Positions 36,397 to 44,686 of a DNA stretch of 64,000 nucleotides are shown here, in pieces. Where the stretch lies: contig NZ_QUMW01000009.1 in NCBI RefSeq assembly GCF_003387165.1, positions 1-64,000 of the forward strand. The letters are read 5' to 3'. This stretch comes from Jeotgalicoccus halotolerans. Lineage in GTDB: Bacteria; Bacillota; Bacilli; Staphylococcales; Salinicoccaceae. Both the position numbers and the translations under genes were made by a program. The notes beneath the pieces are model-generated. The model worked only from the letters and a program-made list of their open reading frames with translations, ran no database searches and had not been told where the DNA came from. Every line of letters begins with the position of its first letter. Position 1 is the stretch's first letter.

Positions 36397-36485
36397 GGAG
36401 ATGTACTCAAGTGGCTGAAGAGGTGCCCCTGCTAAGGGCATAGGTCGCATTGCGCGGCGCGAGAGTTCAAATCTCTCCATCTCCG
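36397..36485 (+). tRNA. tRNA-Ser(GCT)
   Basis: 89-base class II tRNA: acceptor GGAGATG/CATCTCC, anticodon stem with loop CTGCTAA (anticodon GCT at 36431-36433), long variable arm, T arm GAGAG-TTCAAAT-CTCTC, discriminator G. CCA is not encoded (CTA follows), unlike the neighbouring tRNA-Asn; phage integration may have replaced the native flank. Confidence 0.96.
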
Positions 36486-36490
36486 CTATA
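36466..36490. other. Candidate prophage attachment site (attL) in the tRNA-Ser 3' end
   Basis: The tyrosine integrase gene ends 70 bases from the tRNA-Ser 3' end and points toward it, the usual layout for integration into a tRNA 3' end. The matching attR copy should lie beyond the window, so the core sequence cannot be defined here. Confidence 0.5.
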
Positions 36491-36491
36491 C

Positions 36492-36525
36492 AAGGCTTAA
36501 CCCTAGTGGTTGAGCCTTTTCTTTT
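36492..36525 (+). terminator. Terminator after the tRNA pair
   Basis: AAGGCT-T-AACC..GGTT-G-AGCCTT stem followed by TTCTTTTTG. Confidence 0.75.
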
Positions 36526-36559
36526 TGTGTTGACCCCCGTTTGACCCCTTTCTGACCCC

Positions 36560-37633
36560 TTAAAGGTCTAAAATGGCATCTTTTTCTGTGCTCGGATACA
36601 AGTGACCATATATTTTTTCTATCGTAATTGATGAAGAATGTCCTAAGCGTTTTGCTAAAGTTTCACGATCCATCCTTAACCGGTTAATACAATCAGAAGC
36701 ATGTGAATGTCGAAACTCATGTGTCTTAATTCTTTTTAAATCAATTTCATCCATTATCTTATCGTACCTTTTCGGTATTGTGCTTTCCCCATACGATTTA
36801 TAGAAATTACCAAACACTACATAATCATCTTTATATTCCTTTTCACTTTTGTACCATATTTTATATTCATGTAATAAATTAATCACATGTTTTGGGATAT
36901 ATACTTTTCGGATAGATGTTTTAGTTTTTGGTGTATGCACCTTGCCGTTGTAATTCGTCTTGTTAATATCGACATAGCCATCAATCAGGTTTACATCATT
37001 CCAGGTAAGCGCGCGAAGTTCTCCGTGTCGCAGTCCACTAAAGAAGAGTAGGCGGTAGTATGTCTTAATTAGAATGTCGTCCACTTGATTATAGAAGTAT
37101 TCAAATTCATTCAAGGTCCAGTAATCCCAACTCGGTGTTTCGTCATTTTCGATATTCCCTGCCAGTGCTGCAACATTCTTCTTCAAGTCATAGAACTTTA
37201 CTCCGTGATTTAAGATGCTGCTCAGCGCCGTGTGTACATCCTGGATATAGCCTTTCTTCAACGGTTTATCTCTGAACATCTTATTTGTCATGTGGTCGTG
37301 AAAGTTCAATATATCTTTCGTACTCATACGGTAGACGTTCATCTTCTTAAAGTACGGATCTAGATGATTATTGACATAGTTCTTTATCGTCTTAATACTA
37401 GATGGTTTTCTCCGCTTGGAATACCACTCAATATAATGTTCAGACAGGACTGTAAACGATAGGTAGTCTGACGATTCTCCTTCCTGCAGCTTGATGAAAA
37501 ACTCATCTTCCCACTTTCTAGCTTTACCCCGTGTCGGGAGATTCCGCTTTGTCTTATACTTTCTATCTCCGAACTCATCGATATAACTTAATTTCACATA
37601 CCACGTACCATTACTTGCTTCATAGACAGGCAT
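36560..37633 (-). CDS. int: Phage tyrosine recombinase (integrase)
   Basis: 357 residues. An N-terminal arm-type DNA-binding segment (1-55), a SAM-like core-binding domain (about 60-150), and the catalytic domain with R202 (SGLRHGELRALTW), H305-x2-R308 (HEFRHSH), H332 (LGHSS) and nucleophile Y342 (EKIYGHLYP). It catalyses integration and excision at attP/attB, here probably in tRNA-Ser. The gene ends close to the att site. Confidence 0.95.
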   Translation of the reverse strand: MPVYEASNGTWYVKLSYIDEFGDRKYKTKRNLPTRGKARKWEDEFFIKLQEGESSDYLSFTVLSEHYIEWYSKRRKPSSIKTIKNYVNNHLDPYFKKMNVYRMSTKDILNFHDHMTNKMFRDKPLKKGYIQDVHTALSSILNHGVKFYDLKKNVAALAGNIENDETPSWDYWTLNEFEYFYNQVDDILIKTYYRLLFFSGLRHGELRALTWNDVNLIDGYVDINKTNYNGKVHTPKTKTSIRKVYIPKHVINLLHEYKIWYKSEKEYKDDYVVFGNFYKSYGESTIPKRYDKIMDEIDLKRIKTHEFRHSHASDCINRLRMDRETLAKRLGHSSSITIEKIYGHLYPSTEKDAILDL

Positions 37634-37644
37634 TGTATTCCCTC

Positions 37645-38094
37645 CTAAAATTGCAGTTGCAAGACTTCCGCGCGACTCTTTAACATCTGTAATCTTTTTA
37701 TCGCGACTTCCTCAGACACGTTAAATTCCTTCATTAAATCGATTGGTTCATACCATCCATTCTTAATGATTAAATTCTCCGGTAATTGTAAGAGTAGGGC
37801 GAACTTCTCAGCTTCTGCTTCCTGCAGCTGGTTAAACGTTTGCGGCATCTCCTTTTGATTGGTCGCATGTAAAAACATATGACCGGCTTCATGACAGAAC
37901 GCTTTAAACATCTCATGTCGTTTATCAAACTTTAAACCGATAATATCGACACCGGCTTTCTGAACATAAAAGTTAGATTGATGATTATATAAAATATGGA
38001 CATCGAACATATAAGAGAGATGTTCTACTGATAAATCCGTTACATCTAATATTGATAATTCAACGATTTCATTTACTTTATCTTCAATTCTCAT
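37645..38094 (-). CDS. ImmA/IrrE-family metallopeptidase
   Basis: 149 residues. Zinc motif HEAGHMFLHA, with a downstream EAEKFALLLQLP segment providing the third ligand region. ImmA-type proteases cleave the phage or ICE repressor to start excision, so it likely acts on the CI-like repressor encoded upstream. The ATG at 38094 has AAGGGG 9 bases upstream; an upstream ATG at 38169 has no ribosome site. It lies 11 bases from the integrase gene. Confidence 0.88.
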   Translation of the reverse strand: MRIEDKVNEIVELSILDVTDLSVEHLSYMFDVHILYNHQSNFYVQKAGVDIIGLKFDKRHEMFKAFCHEAGHMFLHATNQKEMPQTFNQLQEAEAEKFALLLQLPENLIIKNGWYEPIDLMKEFNVSEEVAIKRLQMLKSRAEVLQLQF

Positions 38095-38196
38095 GTAAAA
38101 ACCCCTTAAATTAGAACATATGTTCGGTTTGAAGTTTAAAAAAGTGCTGACCACCTTGAATATGTTCATTCTTCCAGTGGTCAGCTGGTGTATTAC

Positions 38197-38871
38197 TTAT
38201 TGTAGATTTATGATTCCTGTTTCAGTACCGAACATTCCGGACTGAACTTGCAATTGCTTGCTTTGACTGTCTATGACACTTTGAGTTATATCATACACAA
38301 TCAATGCATCTCGTGAAGATCCAGGATTTATTTCTTCTGCGAGTAGTCCTAAATTATCTGGGCTAATCGCTTGGTTAGCTGTCATTGATGCAGTGCCGTC
38401 TGGTTCAAATACTGTTTCGCCATCGACTATCTTGAAGTAACTATCCATGAGCGTTACTGCCTCATTTTGGTTGTTTGTCACGGAGACATCTAAGATTAGA
38501 TAAGTATCGTTTGCATTTGAAGCTATAACGTCACCTACGCTATCTTGTTGATACATATCATTTACAGTAAAATCAATATCATCAACAGTTAATGTTTCGC
38601 CGATGCCAACTGTTTCAACAGCTTCGTCCTCTTCAACTACCTCTTCATCTTCTTCTGCAGATTCTTCTTGTTCGCCGCTTTCCGTTTCCACTTCTTCTGC
38701 AGGCTCTTCTGATTCTTTGGTAGCTTCTTCTGGAGTCGTATTAGTAGCGTTATCCCCACCACCTAATAGCGCACCACAAGCGCCTAATAGAATGAGTACA
38801 CCGAAAATGATTAATACCCATTTGAGACAACCGCCCCGTTTCTTCTGTTGCTTACGTTCTTCTTCTGACAT
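38197..38871 (-). CDS. DUF4352-type membrane-anchored protein
   Basis: 224 residues. A basic N-terminus and one membrane helix (about 17-38), a highly acidic Glu-rich linker (about 45-85), then an Ig-like DUF4352 domain (TVDDIDFTVNDMY... NDTYLILDVSVTNNQNEAV). Such proteins are frequent in lysogeny modules and may act at the cell surface, perhaps in superinfection exclusion; that is inference. The GACGA motif is not a convincing lipobox. Confidence 0.7.
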   Translation of the reverse strand: MSEEERKQQKKRGGCLKWVLIIFGVLILLGACGALLGGGDNATNTTPEEATKESEEPAEEVETESGEQEESAEEDEEVVEEDEAVETVGIGETLTVDDIDFTVNDMYQQDSVGDVIASNANDTYLILDVSVTNNQNEAVTLMDSYFKIVDGETVFEPDGTASMTANQAISPDNLGLLAEEINPGSSRDALIVYDITQSVIDSQSKQLQVQSGMFGTETGIINLQ

Positions 38872-38936
38872 TCAAAATCCCCCTCTAATTCTAATATATG
38901 TAATTGCAATCTATAAATAATAGGGCATAGCCCCAA

Positions 38937-39287
38937 TTACTTATCTTTATTCTTCTGCTTGTATGCTAAAAACTCAATCTTATCGTTTATCTCTTTAATC
39001 AGTTCCTGTTTTACATCATCAGGCAGGGCATCAAACGCTTCTTTATCCTCAAACATGAAAGCGTCGAAGTCGTCGGATGGATCATTGGCAACATCGCTTT
39101 TACCTAATAAGTAATCAGTAGTCACATCGTAGAGCTCGGATATTTCTACTAACATATCATTATCAGGCTTACGATGACCGTATTCATAGCCGGAGTAAGT
39201 GCTCGTAGCTATATTTAAACGTCTCGCTGCTTCAGTCTTAGACCAGCCTTTGCGTTCCCTTAATGAGATTAATCGGTTTACATCCAT
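38937..39287 (-). CDS. CI-like XRE-family phage repressor
   Basis: About 116 residues. The helix-turn-helix WSKTEAARRLNIATSTYSGYEYGHRKP is followed by the DVTTDYLLGKSD segment typical of short CI repressors, then an acidic C-terminus. It has no LexA-type peptidase domain, which fits removal by the adjacent ImmA protease. Start ATG at 39287 or 39293 (AGAGAG upstream); an in-frame ATG at 39305 is less likely. Divergent from cro. Confidence 0.85.
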   Translation of the reverse strand: MDVNRLISLRERKGWSKTEAARRLNIATSTYSGYEYGHRKPDNDMLVEISELYDVTTDYLLGKSDVANDPSDDFDAFMFEDKEAFDALPDDVKQELIKEINDKIEFLAYKQKNKDK

Positions 39288-39379
39288 ATTCATGCTCTCT
39301 TTCATATGTGAATTTATGCTAATTGTAGCCTTTTAATGCGTTAAGAGAAATATATTTTTCAAAAAGCGTAATAAAAGTG

Positions 39380-39408
39380 TTGACTTACGCGAAATGCGTC
39401 AGTATAAT
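39380..39408 (+). promoter_or_regulatory. Lytic promoter with embedded operator
   Basis: TTGACT and TATAAT spaced by 17 bases, with the dyad ACGCGAAATGCGT (39387-39399) inside the spacer. Further half-sites lie at 39333-39344 (TTAATGCGTTAA) and 39421-39438 (TTACGCATTACGCATTAA). It drives cro and the lytic genes and is repressed by CI/Cro. Confidence 0.85.
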
Positions 39409-39439
39409 ACTAATCAAGAGTTACGCATTACGCATTAAA

Positions 39440-39548
39440 ATTTAGTCGGCGATATGATGAATGACTAGCGAGAGTGAGCGATGATATGAGCCACGCATCA
39501 ATACATTAAGTCATTGCGATGAATCATTCATGATATGGACGACTAAAT
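39440..39548 (+). other. Long hairpin in the cro leader
   Basis: Arms 39440-39464 and 39524-39548 pair at 22 of 25 positions (ATTTAGTCG, ATAT and ATGAATGA blocks), enclosing about 59 bases. The element lies between the lytic promoter and the cro ribosome site (AAGGAGGGG), so it would be transcribed as a structured leader. It has no coding potential that I can see. Confidence 0.7.
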
Positions 39549-39564
39549 GGAAGGAGGGGTTTAA

Positions 39565-39774
39565 ATGGCTCATAGACTAGAAGAAATACGCAAGTCTAAA
39601 GGTATCACGCAGACACACGTTGCATTGAAGTTAGGGTACAAAACATCGTCCTACTACAACAGCATCGAAAAGGATAAGAATTACGTGCCGAAGTTAGACA
39701 TGGCATATAAGTTATCAGAAATTCTTAACGAACCATTGGAAGAATTGTTTCCCAATGAAAAAATTTTAGCTTAA
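39565..39774 (+). CDS. Cro-like XRE-family regulator
   Basis: 69 residues, nearly all helix-turn-helix (KSKGITQTHVALKLGYKTSSYYNSIEK). First gene of the lytic block, with AAGGAGGGG 8 bases before the ATG. It should bind the same ACGCGAAATGCGT-type operators as CI and repress the lysogeny promoter. Confidence 0.85.
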   Translation: MAHRLEEIRKSKGITQTHVALKLGYKTSSYYNSIEKDKNYVPKLDMAYKLSEILNEPLEELFPNEKILA

Positions 39775-39778
39775 ATTT

Positions 39779-39791
39779 ACGCATTTCGCGT
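39779..39791. promoter_or_regulatory. Second CI/Cro operator copy
   Basis: ACGCATTTCGCGT is the exact reverse complement of the 13-base site in the lytic promoter, placed between cro and the antirepressor gene and overlapping no coding sequence. Confidence 0.65.
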
Positions 39792-39808
39792 TAATTAGGA
39801 GGAATGAC

Positions 39809-40576
39809 ATGAATCAATTAGCAGAAATACAAATTGAAAACAAAGAAGATTTCGGTCTTGTCGTAAGCAGCAGAGTGGTAGCGGAGCAAATTGGTAAGAG
39901 ACATGGCGACGTTATAAACCAAATTAGAAGAATTTTAACCGACGAGAATGTTCGTTCGTTGATTATTGATAATGAATACCGAGATAAAAAAGGTGAGCTA
40001 AGAACAGAGTACCTACTTACTAAAGATGGTTTCACATTGTACATGTTCAATATTCAGGGGCACAACGATTTCAAAATGAATTACATCAACAAATTTAACG
40101 AAATGGAAGACCACATCAAGAATCAAACGCTCAAACTTCCGACTACTTATAAAGAAGCGTTACTCGAATTAGTTGCTAAAGAGGAAGAGAACGAAAGGTT
40201 AAGACTCGAAACTGAAATCAGCAGGCAACGCATTAGTGAAATGAAGCCTAAAGCGAGCTACTACGACAACATTTTACAAAACAAGAGCTTAGTTACAATC
40301 GGACAAATTGCAAAAGATTATGGAATGTCAGCACAAGCGCTCAACAAGTTACTGCACGATCTAAAAGTTCAATACAAACAATCTGGTCAATGGTTGCTTT
40401 ACTCGAAACACCACAGTAAAGGTTTAACACATTCGGACACGACAGAGATTGAACATAAAGATGGTAGTACATCGGTAAGAATGCATACCAAGTGGACACA
40501 GAACGGAAGGTTATTCCTGTATGAATTACTCAAACAACACAATATCTTACCAATGATTGAACAGGAGGTTTCTTAA
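39809..40576 (+). CDS. Phage antirepressor (Rha N-terminal, KilAC C-terminal)
   Basis: 255 residues. The N-terminal pRha domain (VVSSRVVAEQIGKRHGDVINQIR ... YLLTKDGFTLYMFNI) is about residues 15-95. A helical linker follows, then a C-terminal KilAC/ANT domain (TIGQIAKDYGMSAQALNKLL ... WTQNGRLFLYELLKQ). Antirepressors of this type counter CI to favour lytic growth. GGAGG precedes the ATG. Confidence 0.88.
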   Translation: MNQLAEIQIENKEDFGLVVSSRVVAEQIGKRHGDVINQIRRILTDENVRSLIIDNEYRDKKGELRTEYLLTKDGFTLYMFNIQGHNDFKMNYINKFNEMEDHIKNQTLKLPTTYKEALLELVAKEEENERLRLETEISRQRISEMKPKASYYDNILQNKSLVTIGQIAKDYGMSAQALNKLLHDLKVQYKQSGQWLLYSKHHSKGLTHSDTTEIEHKDGSTSVRMHTKWTQNGRLFLYELLKQHNILPMIEQEVS

Positions 40577-40870
40577 ATGGAAGAAGTTAAGTTTTGGCAA
40601 AGAGCTTGGGAAATTGGTTTTATAACCGGCAAATCGAAAGCAATGGATGAATATGTTGAACATATTTCAGATGTAATGAATGAAATGGAATTAGCAGAAG
40701 AGCCTGCAGTACTTGACTTAGTGAATAAGGTTATATTCCGTTTAAAAATTGATAGCCACAGTAATAAAACGCAAGGACTTTCTTTAACAGAAACAATGCT
40801 CGGAGAAAAATACAGCGAAGGCAATATCGATAAAGAAATGCTTTCTAAATTAATAAAAGATAACAAGTGA
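40577..40870 (+). CDS. Hypothetical phage protein
   Basis: 97 residues, predicted helical and acidic, no recognised motif. It starts directly after the antirepressor stop, with AGGAGG inside the antirepressor end, so it is translationally coupled. Confidence 0.6.
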   Translation: MEEVKFWQRAWEIGFITGKSKAMDEYVEHISDVMNEMELAEEPAVLDLVNKVIFRLKIDSHSNKTQGLSLTETMLGEKYSEGNIDKEMLSKLIKDNK

Positions 40871-40912
40871 AGAAACTCAATGCGGAAAGAGTATCACTCT
40901 TTTGAGGAAGTA

Positions 40913-40935
40913 CTAACCAACGACCAATTGGTTAG
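40913..40935. repeat. Small inverted repeat in early region
   Basis: CTAACCAA and TTGGTTAG form an 8-bp stem with a 7-base loop in the 172-base gap before the next XRE gene. There is no T tract, so it may be an operator or an RNA hairpin. Confidence 0.5.
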
Positions 40936-41042
40936 CACTAGATGAGTTATCAGTTATGCGACTAACTTAATTAACTCTATACACAGTATACGAGTTATCC
41001 GAATCAACAATCAATCTATATAAATTGTCAGGAGGACAACAG

Positions 41043-41546
41043 ATGTCAACAATAATTGCCAAATACAGACAACGAAACAACTTAACACAGCAGCAGGTAG
41101 CCAATCAGCTACACGTAGACAAATCCTACATCAGCCGTGTAGAGAGTGGTCAGAAGCCAATGACACAAACAATGTGCAGCGCCGCACTATCCAATGCATC
41201 AGATGCCAATCTATTAAACGATGTGGCTTACGAAATGACAGGCGGACACACATTGCCAACACCATCAGATCGTGTCTATGACGGACATCGCATGTCCTAT
41301 GTATTCCGGATTCAAAAGGAAATCGATGAGTTTATGGAAGTGCTACACCGCAATCGATTAGACAAACAGCCAGAGCATCTGACACAAGATGAAAAAGAAG
41401 GACTGCATCACATGATTTCAGAGTTACAAGATGTCCTGTTTGAAGGCACGGGATTTGTAAATCGGCTGATGCAAGATTATCAGATTAAACCGCAACAGCT
41501 GAATCAGAATCGGGATGCGAAGTTGCGAATGGAAAGGAGAATATAA
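41043..41546 (+). CDS. XRE-family DNA-binding phage protein
   Basis: 167 residues. The N-terminal HTH (YRQRNNLTQQQVANQLHVDKSYISRVESGQKP) is followed by a helical C-terminal region without known motif. The ATG at 41043 has GGAGG 7 bases upstream. It is possibly a second regulator of early genes. Confidence 0.75.
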   Translation: MSTIIAKYRQRNNLTQQQVANQLHVDKSYISRVESGQKPMTQTMCSAALSNASDANLLNDVAYEMTGGHTLPTPSDRVYDGHRMSYVFRIQKEIDEFMEVLHRNRLDKQPEHLTQDEKEGLHHMISELQDVLFEGTGFVNRLMQDYQIKPQQLNQNRDAKLRMERRI

Positions 41547-41789
41547 ATGTCTTTACTCATTGAGTATATGCACTTTATCGCGATAACTAAAGAACACGAC
41601 GAACCGCAAAAGTTATCTTTACCAATAGAAATGGCGGAAACGATTAATGAGCAATTCAAAAACTTCCCGGACGGTGTGCCAGTCACTACAGGAAAAAGAA
41701 CAATGACAGTACAAGCATTGATTATCGGCACTCAATCTTTTTGGAAAAAACCGCTGATGTTAGTGCCGAATAATGGCGAGGAGGATTGA
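41547..41789 (+). CDS. Hypothetical phage protein
   Basis: 80 residues, no recognised domain. It starts immediately after the previous stop, with GGAG in the end of that gene. It ends around the GGAGG that serves the next gene. Confidence 0.55.
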   Translation: MSLLIEYMHFIAITKEHDEPQKLSLPIEMAETINEQFKNFPDGVPVTTGKRTMTVQALIIGTQSFWKKPLMLVPNNGEED

Positions 41790-41791
41790 CC

Positions 41792-42019
41792 ATGAAAAAA
41801 TTCTACCAACTGTACATTGCACGGAACGAAGCAGGAGAGTCCACAGCGGATGTTGGGAAGTTAATTGGACTAAGTAAAGCATCGTACTGGAATCGAGAAA
41901 ACGCAATAACAAATTTTGATCTAGCAGAAGCATTTATTCTGGCACAGCACTATGGCAAAACAATTGAAGAATTGTTTCCGGAAATGGTGCATATGCTACA
42001 GAAGAAAGAGGTGTCGTGA
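41792..42019 (+). CDS. Small HTH (XRE-like) phage protein
   Basis: 75 residues with an HTH-like core (AGESTADVGKLIGLSKASYWNRENA) and the phage-regulator style ending GKTIEELFPE. The ATG at 41792 has GGAGG 7 bases upstream; the in-frame TTG at 41786 abuts it. Confidence 0.65.
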   Translation: MKKFYQLYIARNEAGESTADVGKLIGLSKASYWNRENAITNFDLAEAFILAQHYGKTIEELFPEMVHMLQKKEVS

Positions 42020-42169
42020 ATGCCGACAATTAGAGAATGGAAAGTATTACTCATCTCAGCAGCAGTGCTTATTTCGGTATATCTACCAATTTTCCTTTAT
42101 CTAACAAGCGAAGCTTATCTTGAGAACGATCCGATGTACAACGAAATTTACGGACTAAATGAGGAGTGA
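42020..42169 (+). CDS. Small single-span membrane protein, 49 residues
   Basis: The ATG at 42020 is one base after the previous stop and the frame runs to TGA at 42169. A hydrophobic helix (about 9-29) is followed by an acidic tail. Tight packing with neighbours supports it as a real gene. No family recognised. Confidence 0.55.
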   Translation: MPTIREWKVLLISAAVLISVYLPIFLYLTSEAYLENDPMYNEIYGLNEE

Positions 42170-42173
42170 AGTC

Positions 42174-42458
42174 ATGTTTGCGACTAACTTATTTTTCGCA
42201 GAAGAAAATTCTAATCTACAAATAAAAATTGAAGAACTCGAAGGCGAAAAAGAAGTGCTTCGTGAAGAAAATGAAGTACTTGAACAAATGAACGCTGAGT
42301 TAGTAAAAGAAATAGAAACGCTGAAGAAAAAAATAATAGAGGACTTGAAAGATAGAGTGCCCAAAGAAATGCAAAAACGACCGGTTGGCAGACCAGTCGT
42401 AAAGAAAAAATACCTTAAACCAATTCTACCACAGGAGGATAAATCATGGCAGAGCTAG
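42174..42458 (+). CDS. Coiled-coil phage protein with basic tail
   Basis: 94 residues. A long coiled coil (about 10-62) is followed by a basic proline-containing tail (KRPVGRPVVKKKY) with an AT-hook-like GRP core. The ATG at 42174 has GAGGAG 8 bases upstream. It overlaps the exonuclease gene by 13 bases, so it may be cotranslated with recombination genes. Confidence 0.6.
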   Translation: MFATNLFFAEENSNLQIKIEELEGEKEVLREENEVLEQMNAELVKEIETLKKKIIEDLKDRVPKEMQKRPVGRPVVKKKYLKPILPQEDKSWQS

Positions 42459-43393
42459 TTAATATAAAAGATTTAACACGTGAAGAATGGCTACAAGAGC
42501 GCATGACAGGTATCGGTGGAAGCGACGCTGGGACAATACTTGGAGTGAACAAATGGAAGTCTAAAACACAGTTGTTCTTTGAAAAAACGAATCCGGAGAT
42601 GATTCAAGAAATCAGTAATGATGCGATTCATTTCGGGAACGTTTTAGAAGACGTTGTGGCAGAAGAATTTGCAGCTCGTACCGGTAAAAAAGTGCGTAGA
42701 GATAACAGAATGCTTAGACATCCTGATCATCATTTTATGATGGCTAACCTGGACCGTGTTGTTGTCGGCGAGAAAGCATTACTCGAATGTAAAACCACCT
42801 CACAGTACAACGTAGAGCAATGGGAAGACGATAACGTGCCGGCACAGTATTTGTGTCAGATTCAACATTACATGGCTGTCACAGGCTTTGAGAAGGCATA
42901 TATCGCTGTTTTAATTGGTGGCCAATCATTTATATGGAAAGAAATTGAAAGAGACGATGAACTCATTCAAATTATCATTGATGCTGAAAAAGACTTTTGG
43001 GAGAACAATGTTCAAGCAAACGTTATTCCAGAGATTGATGGCAGTGAAGCCACATCGGACTTCATTAATCATATATATCAAGATATTGATAATGAAGAGA
43101 TTGAGTTGGGTTCAGAAGCCGATACGTTGATGAAAGCAATAGAAAGTATCAAAGAAGATATTAAAGAAAAACAGCAACTGCAAAAGAAATATGAGAATCA
43201 GTTGAAAGATTCACTTGGACATAATGCAGCAGGCAAAACAGAAGCATATATTGCGACATGGAAACAGCAGACTCGCCGCAGCATAGATAAAAAAGCACTG
43301 GAAGAAAAGTACGGTAAAGATGTGATTGATCAGTTCTATAAAGAATCGGAATACCGAGTATTAAGAATTAAACAAATCAAGGAGGAACAATAA
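42446..43393 (+). CDS. YqaJ-family phage exonuclease (recombinase)
   Basis: 315 residues. The YqaJ/lambda-exonuclease fold is shown by RMTGIGGSDAGTILGVNKWKS near residue 20, the metal-binding MANLDRVV and LECKTTSQYN (D and E-x-K of the PD-(D/E)XK core, about 103-125), and the CQIQHYMAVTG motif. A C-terminal coiled coil follows. It digests 5' strands of double-stranded DNA so that the next gene product (RecT) can anneal single strands. Confidence 0.92.
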   Translation: MAELVNIKDLTREEWLQERMTGIGGSDAGTILGVNKWKSKTQLFFEKTNPEMIQEISNDAIHFGNVLEDVVAEEFAARTGKKVRRDNRMLRHPDHHFMMANLDRVVVGEKALLECKTTSQYNVEQWEDDNVPAQYLCQIQHYMAVTGFEKAYIAVLIGGQSFIWKEIERDDELIQIIIDAEKDFWENNVQANVIPEIDGSEATSDFINHIYQDIDNEEIELGSEADTLMKAIESIKEDIKEKQQLQKKYENQLKDSLGHNAAGKTEAYIATWKQQTRRSIDKKALEEKYGKDVIDQFYKESEYRVLRIKQIKEEQ

Positions 43394-43395
43394 TT

Positions 43396-44229
43396 ATGGC
43401 AACAAATGAAACTTTAAAGCAACAGGTAGCAACGCAGAAACAAAACGAAGTATCACAAGGTAACAAACCAAAAACAATCGGTGACTATATCGACCAAATG
43501 GCACCGGCAATGGCACAGGCACTTCCGCAGCACATGAGCATTGAACGTATGACAAGAATGGCGACAACGGTTATTAGAACGACACCACAGCTAAAAGAAG
43601 CCGATGTATCGAGCTTACTTGGTGCAGTGATGCAATCCGCACAACTCGGTCTTGAACCAGGACCAATGGGTCACTGCTACTTCTTACCATTCAGAAACAA
43701 TAAGAAGGGCACGACAGACGTTACGTTTATTATCGGTTACCGAGGGATGATTGATTTAGCGAGACGATCCGGTCATATCCAATCGATTTATGCGCATGCA
43801 GTCTACGAAAATGATGAATTTGATTATCAGCTCGGTTTGCACAGTGATTTGAAACATGTACCGACAGAAGATGACAGAGGAGCATTCAAAGGCGCTTATG
43901 CAGTCGCTCACTTTAAAGACGGTGGTTATCAATTCGAATATATGCCGAAGTCAGAAATTGAAAAACGCAGAGCAAGAAGTAAAGCAGGAAACAGTAAGTA
44001 TTCTCCATGGGCAACAGATTATGAAGAAATGGCGAAGAAAACAGTGATCCGTTACATGTGGAAATACCTTCCGGTCTCAGTAGAAATGCAAACAGCAGTA
44101 TCGCATGACGAAGGTGTAGGTAGAAGCATTAAGGATATTACTCCTGACGATGATAGCTACGTAGATATGCCAGAAGTTGTCGCAGATTATCCACAGAATG
44201 AGGAGGGCTCAGTAGATGAATCAAATTAA
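43396..44229 (+). CDS. recT: RecT-family single-strand annealing protein
   Basis: 277 residues, with RecT features GAVMQSAQLGLEPGPMGHCYFLPF and VTFIIGYRGMIDLARRSG. It starts 2 bases after the exonuclease gene. The two form a Red-like recombination pair. The acidic C-terminus overlaps the start of ssb. Confidence 0.93.
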   Translation: MATNETLKQQVATQKQNEVSQGNKPKTIGDYIDQMAPAMAQALPQHMSIERMTRMATTVIRTTPQLKEADVSSLLGAVMQSAQLGLEPGPMGHCYFLPFRNNKKGTTDVTFIIGYRGMIDLARRSGHIQSIYAHAVYENDEFDYQLGLHSDLKHVPTEDDRGAFKGAYAVAHFKDGGYQFEYMPKSEIEKRRARSKAGNSKYSPWATDYEEMAKKTVIRYMWKYLPVSVEMQTAVSHDEGVGRSIKDITPDDDSYVDMPEVVADYPQNEEGSVDESN

Positions 44230-44671
44230 TTTAATCGGAAATTTAACAGCTGATCCGACACTCACTGTAAGTCAAAGTAATTTATCAATTGTAAGTTTCA
44301 ACATTGGAGTGCAGAGACCATTTAAGGACAAGCAGTCAGGGGAGTATCAATCAGACTTCCCTCGCTGCAAAGCGTTTGGAAAAACAGCGGAAATCATTAG
44401 CGAACATTTTAAAAAGGGTTCGAAAATCGGATTAACCGGTTCAGTACAGACGGGGAGTTACGAAGATAAAGACGGCAAAAAGGTTTATACCACTGATGTA
44501 ATCGTCAACCAAGTCACATTTGTAGAGCGTAAAAACCAGCAGAATAACAGCTATAAACAAGCTTATGGAAACAATCAGCCTCAGCAAGCGCGAGGAAATC
44601 CACCGGTTGAACCGAATCCATTTGAAAATGGTGGACCAGTAGATGTGAATGATGATGATCTTCCATTTTAA
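44216..44671 (+). CDS. ssb: Single-stranded DNA-binding protein
   Basis: 151 residues. N-terminal OB fold (MNQINLIGNLTADPTL ... IVSFNIGVQRPF) and the conserved C-terminal acidic tip ending DDDLPF, which recruits repair and replication proteins. The start lies inside recT, with GGAGGG upstream. Confidence 0.95.
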   Translation: MNQINLIGNLTADPTLTVSQSNLSIVSFNIGVQRPFKDKQSGEYQSDFPRCKAFGKTAEIISEHFKKGSKIGLTGSVQTGSYEDKDGKKVYTTDVIVNQVTFVERKNQQNNSYKQAYGNNQPQQARGNPPVEPNPFENGGPVDVNDDDLPF

Positions 44672-44686
44672 GAAAGGGTGTAGAGT

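Noticed and set aside
40880-40945. 21-codon frame in the early phage gap
   Set aside because: No ribosome site, no motif, and it overlaps an inverted repeat; chance open frame more likely.
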